Positions 18,607-27,256 of a DNA stretch of 64,000 nt are shown here, one piece after another. Below the pieces are notes generated by a model. The model was given only the letters and a program-made list of their open reading frames with translations. It searched no databases and had not been told where the DNA came from. Position 1 is the stretch's first letter. Every line of letters begins with the position of its first letter. Made by a program: the position numbers and the translations under genes. Origin of the DNA: Palsa-343 sp036269135 (lineage in GTDB: Bacteria; Acidobacteriota; Terriglobia; Terriglobales; Acidobacteriaceae); contig DATASQ010000066.1 of assembly GCA_036269135.1 (NCBI GenBank), positions 1 to 64,000 on the forward strand. Reading direction: 5' to 3'.

Positions 18607-21066
18607 ATGAGCGACTTTCGCAGCGACCTCCGCTACGCCTTCCGCATGCTGCTCGGCAATCCGGCCTTCACCATCACAGCCATTGCCGCGCTCGCCCTCG
18701 GCATCGGCGCCAACACCGCCATCTTCACCGTCGTCAACACCATCCTGCTCAAGCCGCTTACCTATCCCGAGCCGGACCGCATGGTGCAATTCATGAATAC
18801 CTTCGCCGATGGCAACGGGGACGGCGCCTCGCCCGTCAACTACAACACCTGGCGCGCCCAGACCAGCGTCTTTGAGAACGTCGCCGCCTACGACTTCGGC
18901 GGTCCCGGCTTCAATCTCACCGGCGCCGTCCCCGAGCAGGTCCACGGCATTCACGCCAGCGAAGCCTATTTCCGCCTCTTCGGCGCGCCTGTCCTGCTCG
19001 GCCGCACCTTCACGCCGCAGGAAGATTCGCCCAACGGCGGTCACGTTGTCGTTATCAGCTACGGCTTCTGGCAGCGCAAGTTCGGGGGCAATCCCCACAT
19101 CGTCGGCACCAGCGTCTCGCTCAGCAATGAGCCCTATACGATCGTCGGCGTCCTCGGCAGGTCCTTCGTTACGGATCCTGAATCCGACATCTGGGTCCCC
19201 TTCCAGATCGATCCCAACAGCACCAACCTCGGCCACTACTTCCTCGTCGCTGGACGCCTCAAGCCCGGCGTCACCCTGGCCCAGGCCAACGCCCAGCTGA
19301 AACTCGCCGCCGGTCAATACCGCCGCCTCCATCCCGACGACATGGGCCCCAAAGACGGTTTCGGCGTCCAGCCCCTCCGTGACTCCATCGTTGCCGGCAC
19401 GCGCAAATCCCTCTTCGTGCTCCTCGGCGCGGTCGGCTTCGTCCTGCTGATCGCCTGCGCCAACGTCGCCAACCTGCTGCTGGTCCGCGCCACGGGCCGC
19501 AAGCGCGAGTTCGCCATCCGCGCCGCGATGGGCGCCGGTCGCGCCCGCATCGTCCGCCAGCTCCTCACCGAGAGCATCGTCCTCGCCGTCAGCGGCGGCC
19601 TCCTCGGACTCGGCCTCGGCTACGCCGGCGTCCGCGCTCTTCTTGCCGTCTCGCCCGCCGATCTCCCCCGCGTCGGCGAACACGGCGCCGGCGTTGATCT
19701 CGACTGGCGCGTGCTCCTCTTCACCTTCGGCATCGCCATCCTCACCGGCATCCTTTTCGGACTCTTCCCCGCCATCGGCGCCTCACGCCCCGACCTCAAC
19801 TCCACGCTGAAAGAAAGCTCCAACCGCTCCGGCACCGGCTTCCGCCAGAGCAAGGCCCGCTCCCTGCTCGTCATCAGCGAAGTCACTCTCGCCCTCGTGC
19901 TCCTCATCGGAGCCGCGCTGCTCATCCGCACATTCCTTGCCCTGCGCGCGGTCAATCCCGGCTTCGATCCCCGCCACGTCCTCACCCTGGAAATGTCCCT
20001 CACCGGCGACCAGTTCAAAAAGACCGCCGGCGTCGCCCAGGTCTCCCACGACGGCCGTGAGCGCCTGAATGCCATCCCCGGCGTCGAAGCTTCCGCCTTC
20101 ACCTGCTGTCTGCCTCTGGAAGGCGGCTACGGGCTGCCCTTCAACATCATCGGTCGTCCTCCTGCCCCCAAGTCCCCGTGGAACGGCGGCGCCGGCTGGA
20201 TGAGCGCCTCGCCCGGCTACTTCTCCGTCTTCCACATCCCCATCCTCCGGGGCCGCGACTTCACCCAGCGGGACACCGGCTCTGCGCCCGGCGTTGCCCT
20301 CGTCAACCAGGCCTTCGTCAAACAGTACTTCCCCAAACAAGACCCCCTCGGCCAGCAGCTCCTCATCGGCAAAGGCGTCGGCCCGCAGTTCACCGAGCCC
20401 GCCCGCCAGATCGTCGGCGTCGTCGGCGACATCCGCGACGGCGGTCTCAACCGCGATCCCCGTCCGCTCATGATCGTTCCCAGCGCCCAGGTCACGGACG
20501 GCATGACCGACCTCAACTCCAACATCGGTCCCTACGTCTGGCTCGTCCGCACTCATGGCGATCCGATGCAGATTGCCCCCGCCGTCACCGATCAGCTCCG
20601 CCAGGCCAGCGGCGGCTTTCCCGTTGCCCGCGTCCGTCCCATGACCGAAGTCGTCGCGCAATCCACCTCGAGTCAGGACTTCAACATGCTCCTGCTCTCG
20701 GTCTTCGGAGCTTCCGCCCTCGTCCTCGCCGCCATCGGCATCTACGGCCTGATGGCCTACTCCGTTCAGCAGCGCACCCAGGAGATAGGCATCCGCATGG
20801 CGCTGGGCGCCGACCGCGGGCGCATCCGCAATCTGGTCGTCTGGCACGGCATGCGCCTCGCTCTCATCGGCGTCGTGCTCGGCATCGGGGCGGCCTTTGG
20901 ACTCACCCGGTTTATCGCCAGCTTCCTCTACGGCGTCAAAACCTGGGACCCTCTCGTATTTGTAACAACCCCGGTCATCTTAACCATCGTCGCCCTGCTC
21001 GCCGTCTGGCTCCCGGCCGCCCGGGCCTCCCGCCTCGACCCCCAGCAGGCTCTGCGCGTCGAATAA
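18607..21066 (+). CDS. ADOP-type duplicated MacB/FtsX permease, short form
   Basis: A large membrane protein of 819 residues from the acidobacterial duplicated orphan permease family. It begins directly with DLRYAFRMLLGNPAFT and the first membrane helix, then a periplasmic MacB core domain, three helices around residues 285-400 and a second periplasmic domain. A final FtsX module follows (AIGIYGLMAYSVQQRTQEIGIRMALGA). It lacks the N-terminal helical prefix of about 75 residues that the 881-residue relatives have. No ATPase is encoded beside it, hence 'orphan'. The reading frame is open upstream to 17572, but that part overlaps the Ntn hydrolase and is not real. The function of the family is unproven; peptide or small-molecule efflux is usually guessed. 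Confidence 0.85.
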   Translation: MSDFRSDLRYAFRMLLGNPAFTITAIAALALGIGANTAIFTVVNTILLKPLTYPEPDRMVQFMNTFADGNGDGASPVNYNTWRAQTSVFENVAAYDFGGPGFNLTGAVPEQVHGIHASEAYFRLFGAPVLLGRTFTPQEDSPNGGHVVVISYGFWQRKFGGNPHIVGTSVSLSNEPYTIVGVLGRSFVTDPESDIWVPFQIDPNSTNLGHYFLVAGRLKPGVTLAQANAQLKLAAGQYRRLHPDDMGPKDGFGVQPLRDSIVAGTRKSLFVLLGAVGFVLLIACANVANLLLVRATGRKREFAIRAAMGAGRARIVRQLLTESIVLAVSGGLLGLGLGYAGVRALLAVSPADLPRVGEHGAGVDLDWRVLLFTFGIAILTGILFGLFPAIGASRPDLNSTLKESSNRSGTGFRQSKARSLLVISEVTLALVLLIGAALLIRTFLALRAVNPGFDPRHVLTLEMSLTGDQFKKTAGVAQVSHDGRERLNAIPGVEASAFTCCLPLEGGYGLPFNIIGRPPAPKSPWNGGAGWMSASPGYFSVFHIPILRGRDFTQRDTGSAPGVALVNQAFVKQYFPKQDPLGQQLLIGKGVGPQFTEPARQIVGVVGDIRDGGLNRDPRPLMIVPSAQVTDGMTDLNSNIGPYVWLVRTHGDPMQIAPAVTDQLRQASGGFPVARVRPMTEVVAQSTSSQDFNMLLLSVFGASALVLAAIGIYGLMAYSVQQRTQEIGIRMALGADRGRIRNLVVWHGMRLALIGVVLGIGAAFGLTRFIASFLYGVKTWDPLVFVTTPVILTIVALLAVWLPAARASRLDPQQALRVE

Positions 21067-21102
21067 AGGATCAGCCGCTGACACAAAAACCGCGAGATTA
21101 AA

Positions 21103-21133
21103 TTGTCATCCCGAGCCAAGCCGAGGAACCTGC
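21103..21133. repeat. Dispersed TCATCCCGAG...CGAGGAACCTGC element
   Basis: The string runs GTCATCCCGAGCCAAG followed by CCGAGGAACCTGC. Its ends can pair partly (CCGAG and related bases). I recall sequences of this kind, TCATCC(C/T)GAGCGAAGCGAAGGA(C/T)CTG, as dispersed non-coding repeats in Acidobacteria and other phyla. A diverged relative is at 30994. Confidence 0.55.
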
Positions 21134-21143
21134 TTTCGGTTTG

Positions 21144-21178
21144 CGACCTGAACTCTAAATCTCAAGCGCTAAACTCTC
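21144..21178. repeat. Degenerate 7-bp tandem repeat, AACTCTA type
   Basis: Five heptamers: CGACCTG, AACTCTA, AATCTCA, AGCGCTA, AACTCTC. The tract runs into the TGA stop (21177-21179) of the leftward ADOP gene. It lies between two convergent ADOP genes. Confidence 0.75.
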
Positions 21179-23822
21179 ATTCCGCCCGCAGCGCCTCCAC
21201 GGGATTCACTCGCGCCGCCCGCCGCGCCGGCAAATAACTCGCCGCCAGCGCCGACCCGCCCAGAATTAACGCCACCGCCGCCAGCGTCGACGCATCCCAC
21301 GCGGCCACCCCAAACAGCAGGCTCTTCATCAGAAGGGCCGCGCTCACGGCACACCCCAGCCCCGCGACAATCCCGATCCCTGTCAGCCATCCCGCTTCTT
21401 TCAGGATCAGCCGATGCACCGCCGCCCGCTCCGCTCCCAGCGCCATCCGGATCCCGATCTCCCGCGTCCGCTGGCTCACCGAATACGCCACCACTCCGTA
21501 GAGGCCCACCACACACAGCAACAAGGCCATCGCCGCAAACCCGCCCACCAGCCACGTCGAGAAGCGATGCAGCATCGCCGTCGGCGACCCGCTCGCCTGC
21601 TCCTCCATCGTCACCTCTCCGTACACACCCGGGTTCGGACTGATCCCCCGCATCGCCTTCATCATCTCCGGCAGCAGCGCCCCCGCGCTTCCGCTCGTCC
21701 GCGCCACCACCGAGAAGTTCGTCTCCGGCTCGTGATAAATCGGCTTATACTCCGCCGGCCACGGAGGATCGTCGAGCGCTCCTTCGCGGATATCCGCCAC
21801 CACCCCCACCACCTCCCGCATCGAGTCCGGCTTCAGGTCGGTGTTTCCGATCTGCTTTCCCAGCGCATCCTCACCCGGAAAATACTTCTTTGCCAGCGAT
21901 TCGTTGATGATCGTCACGTTCGGATGCTGCGCGTCGTCCTCATCCGTCAACATCCGCCCTTCCAGCAGCTTCGCCCGCAACAGTCCCAGATACCCCGGAC
22001 TCACGTCACGATCCAGCACCTCGTTGTGCTCGCCGTGGAACGGCTTCCCCGGAATCCGGATCCAGTCCGTGTCGCAGTCGCACTGGATCGGCAGATCGCT
22101 CGTGATGGCCACGCCCGTCACGCCCGGCAACGCCCCGACCCGCCGCTCGATTTCCCGATACAAATTCATCTGCTGCTCCGGTTTTGCATACCCCGTTCCC
22201 GTCGCCATCACGTACGCCGTCGCCAGATGCGTCGCGTCGAATCCCAGATCCACGTGCAGCAACCGATACAAACTCTTCCCCAGCAGGCCCGCGCCCGCCA
22301 GCAGCACCACCGCGACCGCCAGTTCCACCACCACCAGATTGGCTCCCAGCCGCCGCCACAGCCGGCCCGCCGTGCCCCGCGCGCCTTCGCCCAGCCCCTC
22401 ATGCAGATCCTTCAGTTGCATCCGCAGCGCCGGAATCGCGGCCAGCAATCCCGCCGCCAGCAGCGCTACGCCCGCCGCAAAAAGAAGGGTGTGCGCGTTC
22501 AGCCCCACCGCGCTCAGGAACGGCATCCCTTCCGCCATCGCCTTGGGCACCATCTTCGTCAGCAGCGCCATCAGTCCGCCCGCCACGAAGACTCCGCCCG
22601 CACAACCCGCCACCGCCAGCAGCAGCCCTTCCGTCACAAACTGCCGCACCAGCCGCGCGGGTGTGGCCCCCAGAGCGCCCCGCACCGCAATCTCGCGCCG
22701 CCGCTTCTCCGCCCGCACCAGCAGCAGGCTCGCCACATTCACGCACGCAATCAGCAGCAGCAGCCCCGCCCCCGCCAGCAGCGTCAGCAGAATCGGCCGC
22801 ACCTTCCCCACAATCAGCTCCGTCAGCGGCTCAACGCTCGCGCCCTGCCCCTTGTTCGATCCCGGATACTCCGCCGCCAGCCGCGCCGCCACATTCTTCA
22901 GATTCGCCAGCGCCGCCTGCTCCGTCACCCCCGGCTTCAGCCGCGCCACGCCGTCCAGATTGTGGCAGCTCCGCCGTGCCTCGCACCCGTTACGATCCAG
23001 CAGCGGCACCCAGAACTCCGCGTTCGCCCGTGGCGCAAACGAAAAACTCCGCGGCAGCACTCCCACAATGGTGTACTCGTCCCCGCTCAGGCTCACCTGT
23101 TGCCCGATCACGTCCCGCCGGCCGCCAAAGCGCGCCTTCCATGTTCCGTAGGGCAGTAGTACGATCTTCGGCTGCCCCGGCTGATCCTCGCCAGCACGAA
23201 AGTCCCGGCCCAGCATCGGCTGCACGCCCAGCGTGCGGAAGAATCCCGCGCTTACCCGCGCTGCCGGCACCGGTTCCGTCACCGGCCCCATCTGCAGCAG
23301 ATAGCCCGCCCCGTTGTACACGTCCAGCGACGCCAGCGTGTCATTCATCCGCTGCCAGTCTTCGTAGTCGTAGCGGGACAAGTTCGACCGCGGAAACACC
23401 GCCTCGCTCTCGTCCACCGCCACCAAACGGTTCGGCTGCGCGTACGGCAGCGGCTGGATCAGGGCCGCATCCACAAACCCGAAGATGGCCACGCTCGCGC
23501 CCATACCCAGGGCCAGCATCAGCACCGCCGTCAACGCAAATCCCGGGCTGCGCCGCATCTGCCGCCACGCGAACCGCACATCCTGCGCCACCGTCTCCCA
23601 CCGGAATCCCATCACCTCGTGGCTCCTTTCGCGCAGCCGCGTCGTGTTCCCAAACTGCCGCATTGCCGCATAGCGCGCTTCCTCGCGCGACAGGCCCTGC
23701 GCCTCCAGTTCCCGCGCCGTCTGCTCGCAGTGGAACTCCATCTCCTCATCCAGCTCGCCGCCGAACTGCTCCCGCCGCAGCAGGACGGCGAGCTTCCGCC
23801 GGCACCGGCCGAAAATGCTCAT
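21177..23822 (-). CDS. ADOP-type duplicated MacB/FtsX permease with prefix domain
   Basis: An 881-residue membrane protein. Residues 1-75 form a soluble helical prefix (FGGELDEEMEFHCEQTAREL ... GLSREEARYAAMRQFGN). This is followed by the first transmembrane helix, a MacB-type periplasmic domain, a triple-helix FtsX block (residues 295-425), a second periplasmic domain and a terminal FtsX block with SVSQRTREIGIRMALGA. It overlaps the upstream padR gene by ATGA, so regulator and permease are translationally coupled. No ATPase partner is present. The heptad repeat begins at its stop codon. Function is unknown beyond the fold. Confidence 0.88.
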   Translation of the reverse strand: MSIFGRCRRKLAVLLRREQFGGELDEEMEFHCEQTARELEAQGLSREEARYAAMRQFGNTTRLRERSHEVMGFRWETVAQDVRFAWRQMRRSPGFALTAVLMLALGMGASVAIFGFVDAALIQPLPYAQPNRLVAVDESEAVFPRSNLSRYDYEDWQRMNDTLASLDVYNGAGYLLQMGPVTEPVPAARVSAGFFRTLGVQPMLGRDFRAGEDQPGQPKIVLLPYGTWKARFGGRRDVIGQQVSLSGDEYTIVGVLPRSFSFAPRANAEFWVPLLDRNGCEARRSCHNLDGVARLKPGVTEQAALANLKNVAARLAAEYPGSNKGQGASVEPLTELIVGKVRPILLTLLAGAGLLLLIACVNVASLLLVRAEKRRREIAVRGALGATPARLVRQFVTEGLLLAVAGCAGGVFVAGGLMALLTKMVPKAMAEGMPFLSAVGLNAHTLLFAAGVALLAAGLLAAIPALRMQLKDLHEGLGEGARGTAGRLWRRLGANLVVVELAVAVVLLAGAGLLGKSLYRLLHVDLGFDATHLATAYVMATGTGYAKPEQQMNLYREIERRVGALPGVTGVAITSDLPIQCDCDTDWIRIPGKPFHGEHNEVLDRDVSPGYLGLLRAKLLEGRMLTDEDDAQHPNVTIINESLAKKYFPGEDALGKQIGNTDLKPDSMREVVGVVADIREGALDDPPWPAEYKPIYHEPETNFSVVARTSGSAGALLPEMMKAMRGISPNPGVYGEVTMEEQASGSPTAMLHRFSTWLVGGFAAMALLLCVVGLYGVVAYSVSQRTREIGIRMALGAERAAVHRLILKEAGWLTGIGIVAGLGCAVSAALLMKSLLFGVAAWDASTLAAVALILGGSALAASYLPARRAARVNPVEALRAE

Positions 23823-24160
23823 CCGGCCTCCTCGGCGTCCGCCAGAACGCGCCCGATGGCCGCCATCATCTGCTCAAATTTCGAAATCTCCAGCCCCAGC
23901 TGCTTCCGTCCCGCCGGGGTCAGCGTGTAGAAACGCGCCCGGCGGTTGGTTTCGGTGATCTTCCACTCCGCCTTCACCCATCCCTGCAGCAGCAGCCGCT
24001 GCAGGGCCGGATACAGCGAGCCTTCCTCCACGGTCAGCGCGTCGTCGCTCACGCGCTTAATCGACTGGGCGATCCCGTACCCGTGCAGCGGCGCGCGCTT
24101 CAGCGTCTGCAGAATGAGAAGGTCCAGCGTCCCCGGCAACAGGTCACCTTTATTCGCCAT
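23819..24160 (-). CDS. Acidobacterial-type PadR transcriptional regulator
   Basis: A winged-helix repressor-like protein of about 113 residues. The N-terminal DLLPGTLDLLILQTL and HGYGIAQSIKRVS, then VEEGSLYPALQRLLLQGWVKAEW and RRARFYTLTPAGRKQL, are the PadR wHTH core. A short C-terminal helix would dimerise. ATG codons at 24172 and 24160 are in frame. I prefer 24160 (MANKG) because the upstream one lies inside a perfect inverted repeat likely to be the operator. Neither has a strong ribosome-binding site. The 3' end overlaps the downstream ADOP start by four bases, so this regulator very probably controls that permease and itself. Confidence 0.87.
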   Translation of the reverse strand: MANKGDLLPGTLDLLILQTLKRAPLHGYGIAQSIKRVSDDALTVEEGSLYPALQRLLLQGWVKAEWKITETNRRARFYTLTPAGRKQLGLEISKFEQMMAAIGRVLADAEEAG

Positions 24161-24168
24161 GGGTTGAA

Positions 24169-24185
24169 CCATAGATTGTCTATGG
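24169..24185. promoter_or_regulatory. Candidate PadR operator, CCATAGA-TTG-TCTATGG
   Basis: A perfect 7-bp inverted repeat with a 3-bp spacer, just upstream of the padR coding start. Position and symmetry suggest the autoregulatory site. The half-site resembles that before the second padR (CCACAGG). Confidence 0.6.
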
Positions 24186-24202
24186 ATAGAAAGTCAAGGC
24201 CT

Positions 24203-24397
24203 GGAGTGCAGGGCACTGGGCTCAGAGCACAGAGCTCAGGCCCCTGCAGCCCAAACCTGGAGCCCGAAACCTGGAAGCTGAAACCCGCAACCTGTCGAGC
24301 CCGATGCCCTGCACCCTGCGCCCTGTGCCCGATGCCCTGTGCCCTGCGCCCTGCGCCCTGTGCCCTGTGCCCTGCACCCTGCACCCTGAGCCGTGCC
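24203..24397. repeat. Long degenerate 7-bp tandem repeat, two-armed
   Basis: About 27 heptamers fill most of the gap between padR and the next ADOP gene. The right arm (24306-24396) has thirteen units in exact register, chiefly GCCCTGC, ACCCTGC and GCCCTGT. The middle has AACCTGG/AAGCTGA types. The left arm has purine-rich GGGCACT, GGGCTCA, GAGCACA and GAGCTCA units, which are partly complementary to the right arm. The tract ends at the TAG stop (24398-24400) of the leftward gene. Confidence 0.88.
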
Positions 24398-26977
24398 CTA
24401 CTCGCCCCGCAGCGCCTCCATCGGCTCCACTCCGGCCGCGCGGCGCGCCGGCAGACTCGCCGCCAGCAGGGCCGCCGCCCCCAGCACCACCACGGTCGCC
24501 AGCAGGACCAGAGGATTTACCGCGCCCACCCCGAACAGCTCCGCCGCCATCAGCCGACCCGCCTCAATCGCGCACGGAATCCCGATCGCCAGCCCCAGCC
24601 CCACCTGCAGAAACGCCCCGCGCAGCACCATCTTCTGCACATCCATCCGGTTCGCTCCCAGCGCCATGCGGATCCCGATCTCGCTGGTCCGCTGCGCTAC
24701 CGCGTAGGCCGTCACGCCGTACAGCCCAATCGCCGCCAGCGCCAGCGCCACCAGCCCGAACAGCGAAGTCAGCTGCACGATCATCGCCTGTTGGGTAAAC
24801 GCCCCCTGCACCTGCTGCGCAAAGCTGTGGTAGTGCACGATCATCAGGTTGGAATTAATCTGCGTCAGCCGGTTGCGCACCTGCGCCTCCAGCTCCGGCA
24901 CTTGCCCACGGGTCTCGATTTCCAGCGCATCCATGTAATGCGTATTCGTCAGGAACTGCGCTTCCGCTGCCGCCAGCGGAGTTGCCGGCGCGGGCGCCAC
25001 CCACTGCCCCGAGGGAAGGAACCACATCGGACGTCCGCTCACATCTTCCGCATCGTTCGGCGGCCAGTACTGTGCATCTTCCACGACACCCACAATCGTG
25101 TAGGTCGCAGGATGCGCCGCATCCCAGTCCCCGAAATGAGCTCCGATCGGATCCTGCCCATGCAGGAATCGCTTCACGAACGCCTGGTCCACAATCGCCA
25201 CGGCCGCGGCCGTCCGGTTATCGCTCTCCTGGAACCCGCGCCCCTGCACCACCTTCGTCCCGATCGTCGCGAAGTAATTCGGGCTCACCCGCACCCATGA
25301 CGTCGCGTTCACCGTCGATCCCGGCGGCGGCGCCGGCTGCCCGTCGAGATACACCGTTTCGCTGTAATTGTTCCCGTCCATGGGGCTCCACGTCGACCAG
25401 GCCACCCGCTCCACCCCCGGGATCGCCGACAGCGAGTCGTTCATCTTCCGATAAAAATCGTCCACCTGGCCCGGTGGCAACCCGGCCATTTCCGCATTGA
25501 TCGTCACAATCGTCCGGTTCGCCGGGTCGAATCCGAAATGCTGGTGTTCCAGCTTCCGCAGGCTGAGGATCAGCAGCCCCGCCGCGCACAGCAACACCAC
25601 CGACACCGCCGCCTGGGCCACCACCAGCGCCTTCTGCGCGACCGTCTCGTGCCGCCCCGTCGCCCGGTTCGCCCCGCGCAGCGCCTCAATGGGATCGGCC
25701 TGCGCCGCCCGCCACGCCGGCGCCACGCCAAACAGAAGCCCGGTCAGCAGCGACACGCCGATCGCAAAGCCCAGCACCGTCAGCGACGGGCTCGCGCTGA
25801 TCGTGATCGGATTCTGCGCGAACGCCAGGTGCAGGATCAGCTTCGCGCCGCCCCACGCCACCACAATCCCCGCCAACCCGCCCAGCATCGCCAGCAGCAG
25901 ACACTCCACCAGCGCTCGCCGCACCAGTTGCTGCCGCTGCGCGCCCAGCGCCGCGCGCACCGCCGTCTGCTGCCGCTGCGTTACGCTGCGCGTCAGCATC
26001 AGATTTGCCAGGTTCGCGCACGCAATCAGCAGCACGAAGCTCGAAACCCACATCAGCAAATGCAGATCGCCCTGGTACTGCTCCTGCATGCGCTGCACAC
26101 CCCCGCCTCCCGGCGACAGCCGCAGATACTGCCTCGCAATCAGCGGCACCTCCGAGGCCTGCAGCTTCGCCACCGGGCTCCGCAGAAAGGCCTGCAGCTC
26201 CACCACCATCCGCGCCTGCACCGCCGCCACGCTCGCACCGGGCGCCAGCCGCCCCATCAGATTCAGCCACTGCTGTTGGCCCTGCTCCAGCAAATCCGCG
26301 CGTCGCGGCCAGATCGCCGGCACCAGATGCAGCGGCATCCAGAACGAGGGAGGCGCATCGCTCAACCGCTCGCTGTAGAACCCCGGCGGCGCGATTCCCA
26401 CCACCGTCACCGCCTGCCCGTTGATCTGCCAGCTCGACCCCACCACCGCGGGGTCCCGCCCCATCTGCTCCCATGCCTGGAAGCTCATCACCGCCACCGG
26501 CGTTGCGCCGCTCCCATCGTCGCCCGGCTTCAGCAATCGTCCCGCGTAGGCCCGCAGCCCGAGCACGTCGAACGAATTTCCCGACACAAACTCCCCGTAA
26601 TACGGCTGCGCCGGATCGTTGCTTCCCGCCCGCCGTACCGCCATCTCCTGATCCCCGCCCTCGAACGCCGCCAGACTTTTCAGTCCCGCGGTATGGTCGC
26701 GAAATTCCACGTACTGCGGATACGAAAACAACGACCAGTCGTTCGGCTTGCCCGTCCAGGTTGGGAGACCGCCGTTAAAGCAGCACTGCTCGTTGTCCCC
26801 GATCCGCCACAGCGCCGCCGGATCCTGCACCGGCAGAGACTTCAGCAACACCTGGTCCACCAGCGTGAAAATCGCCGTCGTCGCCCCGATGCCCAGCGCC
26901 AGCGTCAGCACCGCCGTTACCGTAAACGCCGGCGATTTCCGCAGTTGTCGAAATGCCGTCTTCAGATCAGCCACCAC
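24398..26977 (-). CDS. ADOP-type duplicated MacB/FtsX permease
   Basis: An 859-residue member of the duplicated orphan permease family, without the helical prefix. It starts DLKTAFRQLRKSPAFTVTAV and has two MacB periplasmic domains and two FtsX-type membrane blocks, the last around YAVAQRTSEIGIRMALGA. I place the start at the GTG at 26977, because GAGGAGA lies 8 bases upstream and homologues begin at this point. The frame runs on to 27148 without similarity. The first periplasmic domain contains a pair of adjacent cysteines (EQCCF). It lies between two padR-ADOP units and has no regulator of its own. Confidence 0.85.
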   Translation of the reverse strand: MVADLKTAFRQLRKSPAFTVTAVLTLALGIGATTAIFTLVDQVLLKSLPVQDPAALWRIGDNEQCCFNGGLPTWTGKPNDWSLFSYPQYVEFRDHTAGLKSLAAFEGGDQEMAVRRAGSNDPAQPYYGEFVSGNSFDVLGLRAYAGRLLKPGDDGSGATPVAVMSFQAWEQMGRDPAVVGSSWQINGQAVTVVGIAPPGFYSERLSDAPPSFWMPLHLVPAIWPRRADLLEQGQQQWLNLMGRLAPGASVAAVQARMVVELQAFLRSPVAKLQASEVPLIARQYLRLSPGGGGVQRMQEQYQGDLHLLMWVSSFVLLIACANLANLMLTRSVTQRQQTAVRAALGAQRQQLVRRALVECLLLAMLGGLAGIVVAWGGAKLILHLAFAQNPITISASPSLTVLGFAIGVSLLTGLLFGVAPAWRAAQADPIEALRGANRATGRHETVAQKALVVAQAAVSVVLLCAAGLLILSLRKLEHQHFGFDPANRTIVTINAEMAGLPPGQVDDFYRKMNDSLSAIPGVERVAWSTWSPMDGNNYSETVYLDGQPAPPPGSTVNATSWVRVSPNYFATIGTKVVQGRGFQESDNRTAAAVAIVDQAFVKRFLHGQDPIGAHFGDWDAAHPATYTIVGVVEDAQYWPPNDAEDVSGRPMWFLPSGQWVAPAPATPLAAAEAQFLTNTHYMDALEIETRGQVPELEAQVRNRLTQINSNLMIVHYHSFAQQVQGAFTQQAMIVQLTSLFGLVALALAAIGLYGVTAYAVAQRTSEIGIRMALGANRMDVQKMVLRGAFLQVGLGLAIGIPCAIEAGRLMAAELFGVGAVNPLVLLATVVVLGAAALLAASLPARRAAGVEPMEALRGE

Positions 26978-27096
26978 GGCTCTCTCTCCTCGGAAAAACA
27001 GGATGAACGTGCGGAAGCCGCCGCGTCTCACCCCGGCAACCCCGTCATTGACTTCGGATGCATCTCGCTGGCCATCCCCCTCTCGTCTCTCGCCCT

Positions 27097-27129
27097 GAAA
27101 ACAAAAGCCTCCGGCATCCGCCGAAGGCT
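27097..27129 (-). terminator. Leftward rho-independent terminator
   Basis: A 10-bp stem with one mismatch (27106-27115 with 27120-27129), a 4-nt loop and, on the minus strand, a following TTTTGTTTTC tract. It lies about 130 bp after the stop of the ADOP gene at 27257 and before the next start. Confidence 0.7.
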
Positions 27130-27210
27130 GACCCTGTCCAATGCACAACGAAGCTGTCCGTTTCCGGACAGAATAGGCGCTCTTACTCCCTCTGACGATC
27201 CTCGAGCGAC

Positions 27211-27256
27211 CCCTATTCCCTATTCCCTAATCCCTAAACTCTAAACTCTGCTCTTC
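27211..27256. repeat. Degenerate 7-bp tandem repeat, CCCTATT to CTCTAAA
   Basis: Units in register: CCCTATT, CCCTATT, CCCTAAT, CCCTAAA, CTCTAAA, CTCTGCT. It directly precedes, on the plus strand, the TGA stop (27257-27259) of the leftward ADOP gene. The stepwise change from one heptamer to the next suggests slippage with point mutation. Confidence 0.85.

Noticed and set aside
24301..24400. CDS reading through the heptad repeat
   Set aside because: The short plus-strand frames (Cys/Pro/Ala repeats) exist only because the 7-bp repeat lacks stop codons; no ribosome-binding site or homology.
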